A stretch of DNA of 64,000 nucleotides from Bacillota bacterium (GTDB lineage Bacteria > Bacillota > Clostridia > Lachnospirales > Lachnospiraceae). The stretch is taken from positions 1-64,000 of the forward strand of contig JAEYFP010000038.1 of assembly GCA_023402845.1 (NCBI GenBank), read 5' to 3'. The position numbers and the translations under genes are program-made. Of this stretch, positions 1-8,987 are shown piece after piece; the first letter of the stretch is position 1, and every line of letters starts with the position of its first letter. Below the pieces are notes generated by a model that saw nothing but the letters and a program-made list of their open reading frames with translations, had not been told where the DNA came from and did not search any database.

Positions 1-136
1 GGAGAAAAAAGAACTATTACCTGATTGACACTAGGACAATTATATCATGGGTTTAACTAAGCCTATTGAACTAAATTTATTAAGTGATCAAGGTACATTT
101 ATGTATCTAAAAAATATTATACGAGGAAATAATGGT

Positions 137-1480
137 ATGAAAAATGAAAAAATAAAATTGCGAGAAAAAATTGCATATTCTATGGGGGATGTATCTGCTA
201 ACCTCCTTGCAACATTTATAGCCAGCTATGCCATGTTCTTTTATACAGAAGTATATGGTTTGTCAGCGATGGCTGTCGGGACAATGTTTTTAGTCGCAAA
301 TATTTGGGACGCCATAGATGATCCCATGTGGGGATATCTGTCAGATCGGCGTAAACCATCAAAAAACGGAGCATACAGACCGTGGATTAAGTGGGCGGCT
401 ATTCCGATAGGAGTATTCTTTGTGCTTCAGTTTTCATGCCCGAATCTTGGGATGACAGGCAAACTAATATGGGCATATGTCACATATATTGGTACGGACA
501 TACTTTTTACCGTTATTAATATACCATACGGAACCCTGAATAATGTTATGACAGATGATATAAATGAAAGGACAGTCTTGTCTACCTTTAGAAATATTGG
601 TTCTAATATCGGAAGTCTGGCAGTAAGCTACGGAACAGTTCCGCTGGTACTTTTACTGGGTGCCGGCAATGATGCTATCGGGTATCAAAAAACAGCGATA
701 TTATTTGCAATCATTAGTACGGTTGCTCTATTCTGGCTTTACTTTGGTACGAAGGAACGATTACAGCCTGCAAAACATAACATAAAGGTGAGAGATATGT
801 ACAAGGCAATTTTTCATAATAAACAGGCATTGTGTTTGGTCGCATCCATGTTTTTCTTTAATACAGTGGTGAATTTTAAATTTGCATATAATATTTATTA
901 CTGTGTTGTATATATGGACAGGAAAGACTTGACAGGAATTATAGGCTCCTTGGCATTCTTTGTGGCAATGATATCTCTCATTATGGTTCCTAAATTGACT
1001 GAAAAATTTGGCAAGAAAAACATGCTGATAATCGGAGGAGCGGCTTATGTCCTTGATGGAGTGGTATTTCTGATTGGCGGACATAGTGTAGTAATGTTGT
1101 ATATCTCTGCAATCCTATTTGGACTCTGCTTAACCTTAAGCTTTCCGATACTGTGGGGAGCCATTCCGGATACAGTAGAATATGGGGAATGGAAGACAGG
1201 GGTCAGAGCTCCCGGATCAGTTTACTCTGCCTGTACGTTTGCTAATAAATTAGCTCAGGGCGTATCCGGGTGGTTAGTAGGTATTGTATTAACATGGATT
1301 AATTACGTTCCGGGTGCGCCTGCACAAACACAACAGGTTGTTAATGGTGTGTACTGGTCAAATGCGTTGGTATTAATTGTCGGAGGAATTTTAGGAGCTC
1401 TTGTGGTCATTCCATATAAATTAAATAAGCAAATGTTTGACAAAATAGTGTCGGATCTTAATTTGTCTTCCTCCAAATAG
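137..1480 (+). CDS. GPH-family sugar:cation symporter
   Basis: This is a 447-residue, very hydrophobic protein with about twelve membrane segments. It resembles the glycoside-pentoside-hexuronide (GPH, MelB-like) branch of the major facilitator superfamily, which imports sugars with H+ or Na+. The family's acidic motif is visible at residues 58-71: D58, D61, D62, P63, G66 and the D70-R71 pair. An in-frame ATG exists at 47, but I chose 137 because a GAGGAAA ribosome site lies 7 bases before it and the protein then begins with the usual KLREKIAYSMGD family start. It is first in a cassette followed by aldolase, kinase and alcohol dehydrogenase, so its substrate is probably the sugar those enzymes degrade; which sugar cannot be read from the sequence. 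Confidence 0.85.
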   Translation: MKNEKIKLREKIAYSMGDVSANLLATFIASYAMFFYTEVYGLSAMAVGTMFLVANIWDAIDDPMWGYLSDRRKPSKNGAYRPWIKWAAIPIGVFFVLQFSCPNLGMTGKLIWAYVTYIGTDILFTVINIPYGTLNNVMTDDINERTVLSTFRNIGSNIGSLAVSYGTVPLVLLLGAGNDAIGYQKTAILFAIISTVALFWLYFGTKERLQPAKHNIKVRDMYKAIFHNKQALCLVASMFFFNTVVNFKFAYNIYYCVVYMDRKDLTGIIGSLAFFVAMISLIMVPKLTEKFGKKNMLIIGGAAYVLDGVVFLIGGHSVVMLYISAILFGLCLTLSFPILWGAIPDTVEYGEWKTGVRAPGSVYSACTFANKLAQGVSGWLVGIVLTWINYVPGAPAQTQQVVNGVYWSNALVLIVGGILGALVVIPYKLNKQMFDKIVSDLNLSSSK

Positions 1481-1587
1481 CAGCTGGCAGTGACGGAGAA
1501 GATAATGATAGATATATATGGGTCGAAATCCTTGATTTACAGGTATCTAGATTCCACATAACCATAATATGAAAAGGAGATATATCA

Positions 1588-2466
1588 ATGGCGTTAGTTA
1601 CATTAAAACAAATATTATCAGAAACGAGAAAAAAAAAATATGCAGTACCTGCACTTGGAGCGGATAATCATGTTCTGTTTGAAGCCATATTGCAGGAAGC
1701 AGAAAAAGAAAATAAACCGGTGATTTTAATGATTCCAGGTTTCCTTGTCCCTGAGATGGATCCAAGATTTTTTGAGTATGCGAGATTACGGATTATACAA
1801 TCATCAGTACCGGTATGTCTGCACTTGGACCATGCCGCTTCGTATGAAGAATGTATGCAGGGTATTAAATATGGCTTCACATCACTGATGATTGATGGGT
1901 CTTCATTACCATTTGAAGAAAACATAGCACTTACTAAGAGAGTGGTAGAAGCAGCTCGTCCTTGCGGTATAAGTGTAGAAGCAGAAATTGGACATGTAGC
2001 AGGAGGAGAAGGAAATAATAATGAAGGCAACGAAGTAGATGTGAATGCATTTACTAATCCGGATGAAGCAGTGAAATTTGTTGATGAGACAGATGTTGAT
2101 GCATTAGCAATTGCTTTCGGAACCGTTCATGGCATCTACAAAGGCGTTCCAAAATTGAATATTGAATTATTGGATAAGATCAGAGGATTGGTGGATATTC
2201 CGATTGTAATGCATGGCGGCTCAGGACTGTCGGATGATGATTTTAAGACGGCTGCTGATCATGGAATTAGCAAGATAAATTTCTGTACAGGCCTATTTTT
2301 AAGTACAACAGAAGCAGCACGCGTTGCGATTGAAGAGCATAATAATAAGATGCAGCTCCCAGCAGTCTTAAGTGTAATTAGTGAACGGGCAAAGCAGGAG
2401 GTAGAACATTTATTTAAGGTTTATAATACCCAATCTATTAATATAAACGATATTGCTCATGTGTAG
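1588..2466 (+). CDS. class II ketose-bisphosphate aldolase, cassette 1
   Basis: This 292-residue protein belongs to the zinc-dependent class II aldolases (FbaA/GatY/KbaY type). Visible active-site elements are the HLDH motif with D81 and zinc ligand H82, a second zinc ligand H181 in TVHG, a third H209 in MHGGSG, and the MIDGSSLPFEEN segment at 101-112. The family cleaves a ketose phosphate into dihydroxyacetone phosphate and an aldehyde. An AAGGAG site precedes the ATG. It lies between a sugar symporter and an FGGY kinase, so the substrate may be the 1-phosphate (or bisphosphate) of the imported ketose. It is a paralogue of the aldolase at 8988-9839, with the same zinc residues at nearly the same positions. 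Confidence 0.88.
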   Translation: MALVTLKQILSETRKKKYAVPALGADNHVLFEAILQEAEKENKPVILMIPGFLVPEMDPRFFEYARLRIIQSSVPVCLHLDHAASYEECMQGIKYGFTSLMIDGSSLPFEENIALTKRVVEAARPCGISVEAEIGHVAGGEGNNNEGNEVDVNAFTNPDEAVKFVDETDVDALAIAFGTVHGIYKGVPKLNIELLDKIRGLVDIPIVMHGGSGLSDDDFKTAADHGISKINFCTGLFLSTTEAARVAIEEHNNKMQLPAVLSVISERAKQEVEHLFKVYNTQSININDIAHV

Positions 2467-2491
2467 TGTTAATCAATGTAAATGGAAAAGA

Positions 2492-2528
2492 GTAATGCGA
2501 AAAAGAAAACCCTTCTTTTTCGCATTAC
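2492..2528 (+). other. perfect 15-bp hairpin between aldolase and kinase
   Basis: The sequence forms a perfect 15-bp stem with a 7-base loop (AAACCCT). No T-run follows on the plus strand, and the kinase ribosome site begins only a few bases later. It is therefore more likely an mRNA-processing or stability element that lets aldolase and kinase levels differ than a true terminator. That role is an inference from position. Confidence 0.6.
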
Positions 2529-2546
2529 ATAAAAAGAGGAATATTT

Positions 2547-4061
2547 ATGGAGAAATTTTTATTGGGGATTGACCGTGGTACAACGAATGTAAAAGCGGCA
2601 CTTTACAATATAAGGGGCGAAGAAATTCTGGTAAGCAGTCAGTCCTGTGAAAAAGTAAAGAGTCTGCAGAATGGATTCGCAGAACAGAATATGGAGCAGA
2701 TATGGAAGGATACTAAAAAAGCAATTCGACGAATATGGGGGCATGGAATCTGTCCTGAACAGATAGAAGCAATTGGCTTAAGCGGACAAGGGGGAGGCCT
2801 TTTTCTGATTGATGAAAAGGGTGTTCCAACCAGAGAGGGAATTGTTTCCCTGGATAGCAGGGTGGTATATGCAGCGAAAGAATGGCAGAAGAATGGGCTT
2901 CATCAAAAATTTATTAAATTGTGGAACTATGATAATCCAACAATCCCTCAAGCACTCTTATATTGGCTAAAAGAATTTGAACCGGAAGAGTATAAAAGGA
3001 GTCGTTATATATTGCAGTGTAAGGATTGGATTCGGTATAAGCTTACAAATCAAGTTAATTATGAAGTTACAGATGCAAGCAACGGATTCCTTATAAATGC
3101 TGAGCTAGAATATGAAATAGATTTTTTTGACGAATATGGTATTGGTGATGCAAAGAATAAATTTCCAAAGCTGCTTATGCCTTGGAATCTGGCCGGAACC
3201 GTTACTGAAGAAGCGGCAGAAGAAACAGGATTATTGGCAGGAACAAAGGTAGCAGCCGGTGGTCATGATGTAGCAATGATGGTACTGGGAAACGGATGCT
3301 ATAAGGAGAATCAGATTGTTTCGGTTCTGGGTACATGGGGGTTGAATCTTCTTCTTGTAAAGAATCCGCATTATATGATGACACACTATGCGAAACTCAT
3401 ATTAAGTGCTTCACCGGATATGTATTTGCTTATGAATGGCGCAAGTACTGGATCATCGCTGGAATGGTTTACTGAAACCTTATGTAAGGAGGAGATGGAA
3501 GAAGCTAAGCGGTCAGGTGTGAACGTATATAAAATTATAGAAAATAAAATTATGTCTGAGAAAAATGAAGCAAAATCTGATGTTATCTGCCATCCGTTTA
3601 CAGAACCATTATTTATGATGCCGGGATATAATAATGCACAGGCCGGTTTTTATGGAATGAAATGCCAGACCAGCAGGGAGGAGATACTAAGGGCGATTTT
3701 GGAAGGGGTTGCTTTGGAAATTAGTATGTTTTTAGAGGTTTCCAAACAGGCGGCAGACAAGTCTGTAACACTGAGACTATCTGGTGGAGGCGCTACTAAT
3801 TCCCTGCTGGGACAGATGATTGCGGATGCAAGTAATATGAGAGTTCAAATTATGGACGTAGGTGAAGCGGGATGCCGCGGTGCGGCGCTGAGCGCGGGCA
3901 TAGCGGCCGGAATATACAAAAACCATACAGAGGTTGGGAGCTTACCCGTTCAGGTTAAAAAGGAATATTTCCCTGATGCAAATAATACTGCTTATATGGA
4001 AAACAAAATGAAAAAATTTAAATTAATTGCTAAAGCAATGGAAATGATTTGGAATAATTAG
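2547..4061 (+). CDS. FGGY-family carbohydrate kinase
   Basis: At 504 residues this has the normal length of the FGGY sugar kinases (xylulokinase, fuculokinase, rhamnulokinase, ribulokinase). The N-terminal phosphate-binding motif is GIDRGTTNVK (residues 7-16), with arginine where most members have a hydrophobic residue or leucine. The C-terminal ATP-binding lobe shows LSGGGATN and later GEAGCRGAALSAG, typical of the second domain. FGGY kinases acting before an aldolase usually phosphorylate C1 of a ketose, which would make the neighbouring aldolase substrate. Exact sugar specificity is not decidable here. The gene follows the aldolase after a hairpin and precedes the alcohol dehydrogenase by 18 bases. 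Confidence 0.85.
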   Translation: MEKFLLGIDRGTTNVKAALYNIRGEEILVSSQSCEKVKSLQNGFAEQNMEQIWKDTKKAIRRIWGHGICPEQIEAIGLSGQGGGLFLIDEKGVPTREGIVSLDSRVVYAAKEWQKNGLHQKFIKLWNYDNPTIPQALLYWLKEFEPEEYKRSRYILQCKDWIRYKLTNQVNYEVTDASNGFLINAELEYEIDFFDEYGIGDAKNKFPKLLMPWNLAGTVTEEAAEETGLLAGTKVAAGGHDVAMMVLGNGCYKENQIVSVLGTWGLNLLLVKNPHYMMTHYAKLILSASPDMYLLMNGASTGSSLEWFTETLCKEEMEEAKRSGVNVYKIIENKIMSEKNEAKSDVICHPFTEPLFMMPGYNNAQAGFYGMKCQTSREEILRAILEGVALEISMFLEVSKQAADKSVTLRLSGGGATNSLLGQMIADASNMRVQIMDVGEAGCRGAALSAGIAAGIYKNHTEVGSLPVQVKKEYFPDANNTAYMENKMKKFKLIAKAMEMIWNN

Positions 4062-4079
4062 AAACAGGAGAGTGAGTAG

Positions 4080-5258
4080 ATGGAAAGTAATCGATATGAA
4101 AATCATACAGTTCTAATCTTTGGAAAGGAAAAACATAAAACAGTCGGGCAGGAGATAAAGAAGTACGCAGATAGAGTTATGATTGTGTACTATGGACAGC
4201 CATATGAAAAACCTATCATAGATGATATCAAGCAATCGTTGCTACAAGAAGGTATTATGTACCTGGATTTTACGGGAGTAAAACCGAATCCGGAAATGCA
4301 GCCAGTGCTGGCAGGAGTGGAAATTGTTAAAAAAGAAAATATTAAGTTTATTCTTGCTGTTGGCGGTGGAAGTGTGATTGATACAGCAAAAGCCATCGGA
4401 GCCGGTGCTGTGTGTAAAGGAGAAATTCGTAAACTATGGACTGGGGAAGAGACGTTAATAGATACACTACCAACAGGAGTTGTAGTGACCTTTCCTGCAA
4501 CAGGAAGTGAATCTTCCGGAACCGCTACTATTACAGATGAGAAGGTCGGTGTTAAGCTAGGCTTGGTAGATGATATTATTCGTCCGAGATTTGCTGTCTT
4601 GAATCCTGAATTGACATATACACTGCCGGCATACCATACCTTCTGTGGAATCACAGATATGATGAGTCATGCAATGGAACGATATTTTTCCAAAACGAAG
4701 GACACAGAGTTGGTAGATAGAATGGGGGAAGGATTGCTAAAGACAGTAATGAATGCAGCAATTGTCCTTCTGGAGCATCCGGATAATTATGCGGCAAGAG
4801 GGGAAGTGATGTTAGCTGCGACTCTGGCTCATTGCGATTTGTTGAGTTTTGGAAAAGAAGCGGATTGTGTCTCTCATGCAGTGGGAATGGCAATCAGCAG
4901 TTACAACGACACAGCCCATGGCGCAACCTTATCGGTTATTACACCGGCCTGGATGAAATATGTATATAGAGATAATGTGGAATTATTTGCAAAATTTGCG
5001 GTTAATGTTTTTGGGGTCTCCATGAATTATCAGAATATGGAATCCGTAGCAAAAGAAGGTATATATCGCCTGGAACAATTCTTTAAAAGAATTAACATGC
5101 CTGTCAAGTTGTCAGAAGTCGGAATTAATGGTGAAAATGAAGAAGTATTAAATACACTTGTAAAAATGGCACAGCTCCAAATGGGAAGACATACATGGGG
5201 CTCTCTGGTTAAAGCTACACCGGAAAATTGTTATGAAATACTAAAGCTTGCAAGATAA
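4080..5258 (+). CDS. iron-containing alcohol dehydrogenase
   Basis: This 392-residue protein is a group III (iron-dependent) alcohol dehydrogenase of the butanol dehydrogenase/YqhD/FucO superfamily. The nucleotide-binding GGGS is at 95-98 and PATGSE at 139-144. The four metal ligands expected for the fold are visible: D193, H197, H266 and H280. As last gene of cassette 1 it probably reduces the aldehyde released by the aldolase (lactaldehyde- or glycolaldehyde-like) to an alcohol, regenerating NAD(P)+ during fermentation; this role comes from context, not from the sequence itself. The ribosome site is AGGAGAG. Confidence 0.85.
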   Translation: MESNRYENHTVLIFGKEKHKTVGQEIKKYADRVMIVYYGQPYEKPIIDDIKQSLLQEGIMYLDFTGVKPNPEMQPVLAGVEIVKKENIKFILAVGGGSVIDTAKAIGAGAVCKGEIRKLWTGEETLIDTLPTGVVVTFPATGSESSGTATITDEKVGVKLGLVDDIIRPRFAVLNPELTYTLPAYHTFCGITDMMSHAMERYFSKTKDTELVDRMGEGLLKTVMNAAIVLLEHPDNYAARGEVMLAATLAHCDLLSFGKEADCVSHAVGMAISSYNDTAHGATLSVITPAWMKYVYRDNVELFAKFAVNVFGVSMNYQNMESVAKEGIYRLEQFFKRINMPVKLSEVGINGENEEVLNTLVKMAQLQMGRHTWGSLVKATPENCYEILKLAR

Positions 5259-5380
5259 AAAAAGATTTAATTGAGAGGAGGCGGAAAAAGCAAGAGGTAT
5301 ATGTATATTATTCATAGTAGTATCATAGCTTCAATATCTGCTGCGTGATACAATATATCGTTATTGTTATATCATAAAAT

Positions 5381-5412
5381 GGCTGGATTATCTGAAGATA
5401 TCCAGTCGTTTT
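5381..5412 (+). terminator. terminator after sugar cassette 1
   Basis: An 8-bp stem containing one G-U pair (5381-5388 with 5400-5407) is followed by GTTTTATT. It lies about 120 bases after the dehydrogenase stop and is the first terminator-like structure after the cassette. Confidence 0.55.
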
Positions 5413-5524
5413 ATTGCGCTTATTGCAAAGCTTTTTTATGAATAGATTTGGGAGCTATTGAAGCCAGGCAGGATCCTTTCATACAGAAAATTAATGGGTC
5501 AGCGTCCACGGTTGAAAGGATACG

Positions 5525-6367
5525 CTACATATCAATGTTCTGCCGTTTCAGCCGCTTTCTTGTCTGAGCAGTATTATATGAAGTCCGGCATTTTGGTGAA
5601 CAATACTCTGTTCGGGTGTCGGTTGTAATAAAATATTTCCCACATTGTTTACACTTATGTACTTGCTTTTGATATCCGGTTGAGAAGGCGATAAAAGCGA
5701 GGATAATACTGGGCTTCAACCCTATAGCACATGCAGCCAGCTCGGGATATTGATCTGGCTCATTACGAAAATATAACCAGCAGCAGTCTACACGCGTTAA
5801 CTTACTGGTACGGTTGATCGTAAAAATATTAAAGAAATCTAAAAAGAAAAGCGTAAAGCTGCATACAGGATAAATTATATTGTCGTGCAAACTGGTTTTG
5901 GCTTGTAAGAAAGTATTCAAATACTCAGCAGAGGGCTCTTCGTTCTGAATACTATGCGAATTAATGGTGTATTCCGGCGGAAGGATTGCCTTGGAATCTT
6001 TCTCCAATACCCATTCCGGAAGCCCATATTTTTCAGCAAATGATTGTAATATATTGAGGATAAGTTTTGTTTCGTCTGTATCATTTACAAGAAAATAGTC
6101 TTCTTGCTTCCAAAAAAAATTTTCATAAATGATAGAAGTCTCCGTACCTTTGGATAAGAAGTACATATAGTTATTACAGGAAACAATAGCTTGTGCAACG
6201 GAGATGATGTCCATAATAAGAGCGTCAATATTTTCCAGAGGATCTATTTGCCTGGCAATAGAATTCTTAGCAGGCGTAATATATAACCGCTCCTCTTGTT
6301 TAGAAAATGTATATTTAGAATAAATAATGGACTGACCTTTAATTGATGAGAAATTTAGATTAATCAT
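5525..6367 (-). CDS. uncharacterised protein with C-terminal zinc ribbon (DUF6076-like)
   Basis: The 280-residue product has no signal peptide. Its C-terminal 45 residues contain CKQCG, then YCSPKC, followed by a basic QTRKRLKRQ tail. This layout recalls the CGNR/DUF6076-type zinc-ribbon proteins of Firmicutes, some of which are thought to bind nucleic acid. I assign the DUF from memory of the C-terminal pattern and hold it loosely. The rest of the protein shows no motif I recognise. The gene stands alone on the minus strand between two sugar cassettes and next to a decayed transposase fragment, so it may be part of a formerly mobile stretch. Confidence 0.6.
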   Translation of the reverse strand: MINLNFSSIKGQSIIYSKYTFSKQEERLYITPAKNSIARQIDPLENIDALIMDIISVAQAIVSCNNYMYFLSKGTETSIIYENFFWKQEDYFLVNDTDETKLILNILQSFAEKYGLPEWVLEKDSKAILPPEYTINSHSIQNEEPSAEYLNTFLQAKTSLHDNIIYPVCSFTLFFLDFFNIFTINRTSKLTRVDCCWLYFRNEPDQYPELAACAIGLKPSIILAFIAFSTGYQKQVHKCKQCGKYFITTDTRTEYCSPKCRTSYNTAQTRKRLKRQNIDM

Positions 6368-6451
6368 ATAATGTGGCTCCTAATTGTAATATAATATTAT
6401 GTAATTATATTATCATTTTTTTCGTAAAAAACCAAGGGAAATTTTATATGA

Positions 6452-6766
6452 ATTAATTTCGATGTTGAGAGTGCGCATAAAATAAGGGAAAATTTAGGAG
6501 ATTTAGAAAGATTACAAATTGTTCTTAAAACGATGGATGATGCCGAGTTAATCAGAAAGCTTTATAAAATCAGAGGAAAAGGAAGAAATGACTGGCCAAT
6601 CGAAGCCATGTGGAATTCTTTTATTGCAAGCTATAAGGTGTATCAGATAGCCGAAATGATAGGCTACAGCGATTATAAATATTTCTCCATGCAATTTAAA
6701 AAGTATGTGTCGCTTACGCCGAAGGAATATAGGAATCAAGGAAGGCGCGAAACGGATCAGCAGTAA
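6452..6766 (+). pseudogene. chimeric remnant: transposase N-terminus joined to AraC-type C-terminus
   Basis: The open frame runs from just after an in-frame TGA at 6449-6451 to the stop at 6766. Its first half (LGDLERL, then RGKGRNDWPIEAMWNSFIAS) matches the N-terminal region of IS1182-type transposases, which usually read GRNDYPIRAMWNS followed by LAG. The second half (QIAEMIGYSDYKYFSMQFKKY, then TPKEYR) is the end of an AraC-family helix-turn-helix domain. Neither half is complete. The simplest reading is an insertion-sequence scar that fused to a truncated regulator. If translated, the ATG at 6533 has no obvious ribosome site. The identification rests on motif memory, not on a search. Confidence 0.6.
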
Positions 6767-6854
6767 AATCTATTCCTGATTAATAGTAATGATTGCGCAT
6801 CAAATGATAACTGTGAAGAATGATCATTTACCCCTTGTATAATTGAATAATATG

Positions 6855-6895
6855 AAAAGCACAGTGTTTATTTTAAAAATAAACACTGTGCTTTT
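6855..6895. terminator. long palindrome, bidirectional terminator
   Basis: Twenty bases on each side of a single central A (6875) are exact complements, with A-runs and T-runs at both ends. It sits downstream of the minus-strand GntR gene (stop at 6977) and also ends plus-strand reading from the remnant at 6452-6766. Confidence 0.8.
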
Positions 6896-6976
6896 TCTAA
6901 TGTATTTAAAATAAAAGAATGGTAAAACTATTATTTGAGTAACAGTGCGATACCATTTGGCGAGGAATTGATCTGG

Positions 6977-7726
6977 TTACTTGGGACTTGCCTCAAATTC
7001 AAATTTATTGAGATCACCCCGATAGTGGGCAAATGCATAGTCAATTACAGTTCCTTTTGCTGTTGTTGAAATATTATTAAAATACAGCATCGGCGTATTG
7101 ACCTTAACATTCAATAGTTTAATATCCTCGGAAGATGCATTCATAGCTGAAACAATCGTTTTTGTATTGGCAATTTGAGTTTCCGGATTCTTAATCAGTA
7201 TTTCATACAGGGAATGCAGCTTAAAATCATAACTCAGTATAAAGGAACAAAGATCATAAGGAATATAGTTTTGAAAAGTCACCATGGGAATATCATCGGC
7301 ATAACGCCTTCTGAAAAGAGAAATTACTTTCTGTCCGGGTTCCAGCTTCAGCCGTTCTGAAATTTCTTTCTCCGGAGTAATGACATTTAAATCGATGAGC
7401 TCTGTATGTGGTTTTTTTCCAAGCTTTGTTATCTGCTGATAAAAAGGTTCAAAAGAACGGATATAACTGGAGGTTCGTTCGGGCTGAGTTACAAAGGTTC
7501 CCTTGCTGGCCTTTCTGGTCAGCCAACCTTCCTGCACCAGATCAGAAATTGCCTGGCGTACAGTGGAACGGCTGATGTGATAAAAATCGACAAGCTCATT
7601 TTCCGTAGGAATAGGATCGCCGACCTTAAACCTGCCATCCTTAATATCATCCAGTAAAATGCTTTTTAATTGAAAATAAAGCGGGATGGGTGTGCTTTTA
7701 TCCAGCTTTTGTTTAAATAAATGCAT
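6977..7726 (-). CDS. GntR/HutC-type transcriptional regulator with UTRA domain
   Basis: The 249-residue protein has an N-terminal winged helix (PIPLYFQLKSILLDDI, then GDPIPTENELVDFY and SRSTVRQAISDLVQEGW) and a C-terminal UTRA effector domain of about 150 residues, the normal HutC-subfamily structure. Members bind a sugar phosphate or related ligand and usually repress a neighbouring operon. An upstream in-frame start exists at 7804, but ATG at 7724-7726 is preceded by AAGGGGG and gives the standard family start. It is divergent from the PfkB kinase cassette, and GTACGTAC-like palindromes lie on both sides of the intergenic region, so it probably controls both itself and that cassette. Confidence 0.9.
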   Translation of the reverse strand: MHLFKQKLDKSTPIPLYFQLKSILLDDIKDGRFKVGDPIPTENELVDFYHISRSTVRQAISDLVQEGWLTRKASKGTFVTQPERTSSYIRSFEPFYQQITKLGKKPHTELIDLNVITPEKEISERLKLEPGQKVISLFRRRYADDIPMVTFQNYIPYDLCSFILSYDFKLHSLYEILIKNPETQIANTKTIVSAMNASSEDIKLLNVKVNTPMLYFNNISTTAKGTVIDYAFAHYRGDLNKFEFEASPK

Positions 7727-7762
7727 AGTAGCCCCCTTAAAATATTTATTTAATAATACGAA

Positions 7763-7772
7763 TGTACGTACA
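7763..7772. promoter_or_regulatory. candidate GntR operator, autoregulatory site
   Basis: TGTACGTACA is a perfect 10-bp palindrome 37 bp upstream of the GntR start. Eight of its ten bases recur, in reverse orientation, in the site near 7963-7972 beside the kinase promoter. Role inferred from position. Confidence 0.45.
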
Positions 7773-7921
7773 ATATTACAAAACATATTATAATAATATA
7801 GCAAAAAAATGTAAAAAGCAACAACAATTAATAAAATAGTAATAATAGATAAAAAATGAATCTAAAAAGATATAAATATTATCATTAACATGTGTAAATT
7901 TAACAAAAAGAAAAAACAGCA

Positions 7922-7949
7922 TTGACAATTCGAATATTATGTGTAAATA
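7922..7949 (+). promoter_or_regulatory. promoter of sugar cassette 2
   Basis: TTGACA at 7922-7927 and TAAATA at 7944-7949 are separated by 16 bp. The kinase start is 55 bp downstream. Confidence 0.6.
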
Positions 7950-7960
7950 TTATGACATAC

Positions 7961-7973
7961 AAACGTACGAACA
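7961..7973. promoter_or_regulatory. candidate GntR operator downstream of the cassette 2 promoter
   Basis: AAACGTACGAACA contains the CGTACG palindrome and matches 8 of 10 bases of the site at 7763-7772 when reversed. It lies 11 bp after the -10 box, over the expected transcription start, a usual repressor position. Confidence 0.45.
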
Positions 7974-8004
7974 AAGGAATATACGTAAAAAGGAGAATGG
8001 GGAA

Positions 8005-8967
8005 ATGAAGATTCTAAGTGTTGGAATGATGGTATGTGACACGCTCCTGTCAACAGTTCCTTCTAATATTTTGGAGCTGGACAGCGTGAGCATTCAAAGG
8101 CCGGCAGTAAGCTGCGGCGGCGATGCATTGAATGTAGCCGGAGGGCTTGCCAAGCTTGGAATCCCTGTTTCGATCATTGGCCGTATTGCGGATGATGCAA
8201 ACGGAAGGTATTTATTAGAGCAATGTGCGGCATACGGAATGAATGCCTCGAGAGTTATTTATGATGAAGAGTGTGCGACAGCCTCCTCTTATGCGTTGAT
8301 TGACGAAGGCGGAGAACGGCATTTTTTGTCTGAAAAATCAATATTTGAAAAGCTTTCTGCCGATGATGTACCTGATGATGCAATCATGGAGGCCGATATT
8401 ATCTATTTTGGTTCAGCGATGGCAATGAAACGTATGGATGCAGGCGGAATAAAGAACCTGTTTGCACGTGCCCATCAATATGGAAAGACAACAGCTATGG
8501 ATGCGGCAATCAACAGTGAGGATGCAGAAAGAAATTGGATGGAGTATCTTTCGGATGCATTTTTAGAAACGGATATTTTCTTTCCGAGCAGGGAAGAGGC
8601 TGAAAAAATAACCGGAAAGAAAAACCCGGAAGAGATAGCGGAATGTTTTAGAGCTTTTTCAATGAGCGTCTTTGGAATTAAACTGGGGGATCAGGGCTGT
8701 TTTGTAACGGATTTTAATGAGAACAGATATATTGCATGCCCAAAGGGTATGCCGGTGGTAGATACGACGGGAGCGGGAGATTCCTTTATTGCGGGCCTGC
8801 TCTGCGGAATTTCACATGGCTGGGACTGCTTTACTAGCGCCGGCTTTGCGACCTCCGTTGCAGCAAGAAATATCGGAGCTGTAGGCGGAACGGCGGGAAT
8901 CCCCGATTTTGAAGAAGCATTGCGGTTTTTTCAGATTTGTAAAGAATCTGATCAAATAAATAAATAA
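8005..8967 (+). CDS. PfkB-family sugar kinase
   Basis: The 320-residue protein belongs to the ribokinase/PfkB family. It shows an N-terminal glycine-rich GGDALNVAGGLAKLG segment and the C-terminal signature DTTGAGDSFIAGLL, which holds the catalytic aspartate and anion hole. I chose ATG 8005 over an upstream in-frame ATG at 7939 because AAGGAG precedes it and because 7939 lies inside the promoter. It is the first gene of cassette 2 and is followed after 20 bases by a class II aldolase, so the kinase product is probably the aldolase substrate (a ketose phosphate). The sugar is unknown. Confidence 0.88.
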   Translation: MKILSVGMMVCDTLLSTVPSNILELDSVSIQRPAVSCGGDALNVAGGLAKLGIPVSIIGRIADDANGRYLLEQCAAYGMNASRVIYDEECATASSYALIDEGGERHFLSEKSIFEKLSADDVPDDAIMEADIIYFGSAMAMKRMDAGGIKNLFARAHQYGKTTAMDAAINSEDAERNWMEYLSDAFLETDIFFPSREEAEKITGKKNPEEIAECFRAFSMSVFGIKLGDQGCFVTDFNENRYIACPKGMPVVDTTGAGDSFIAGLLCGISHGWDCFTSAGFATSVAARNIGAVGGTAGIPDFEEALRFFQICKESDQINK

Positions 8968-8987
8968 AAAGGAAAGGATGAAAAAGT

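Noticed and set aside
5473..5521. A 9-bp inverted repeat next to the zinc-ribbon gene stop
   Set aside because: The arms are 31 bases apart and no T-run follows in the right direction, so I do not call a terminator.
7892..7901. A third GTGTAAATTT upstream of the PfkB cassette
   Set aside because: It is a single copy without a partner at 21 bp, in AT-rich DNA. One half-site is not enough to claim Agr control of the sugar genes.
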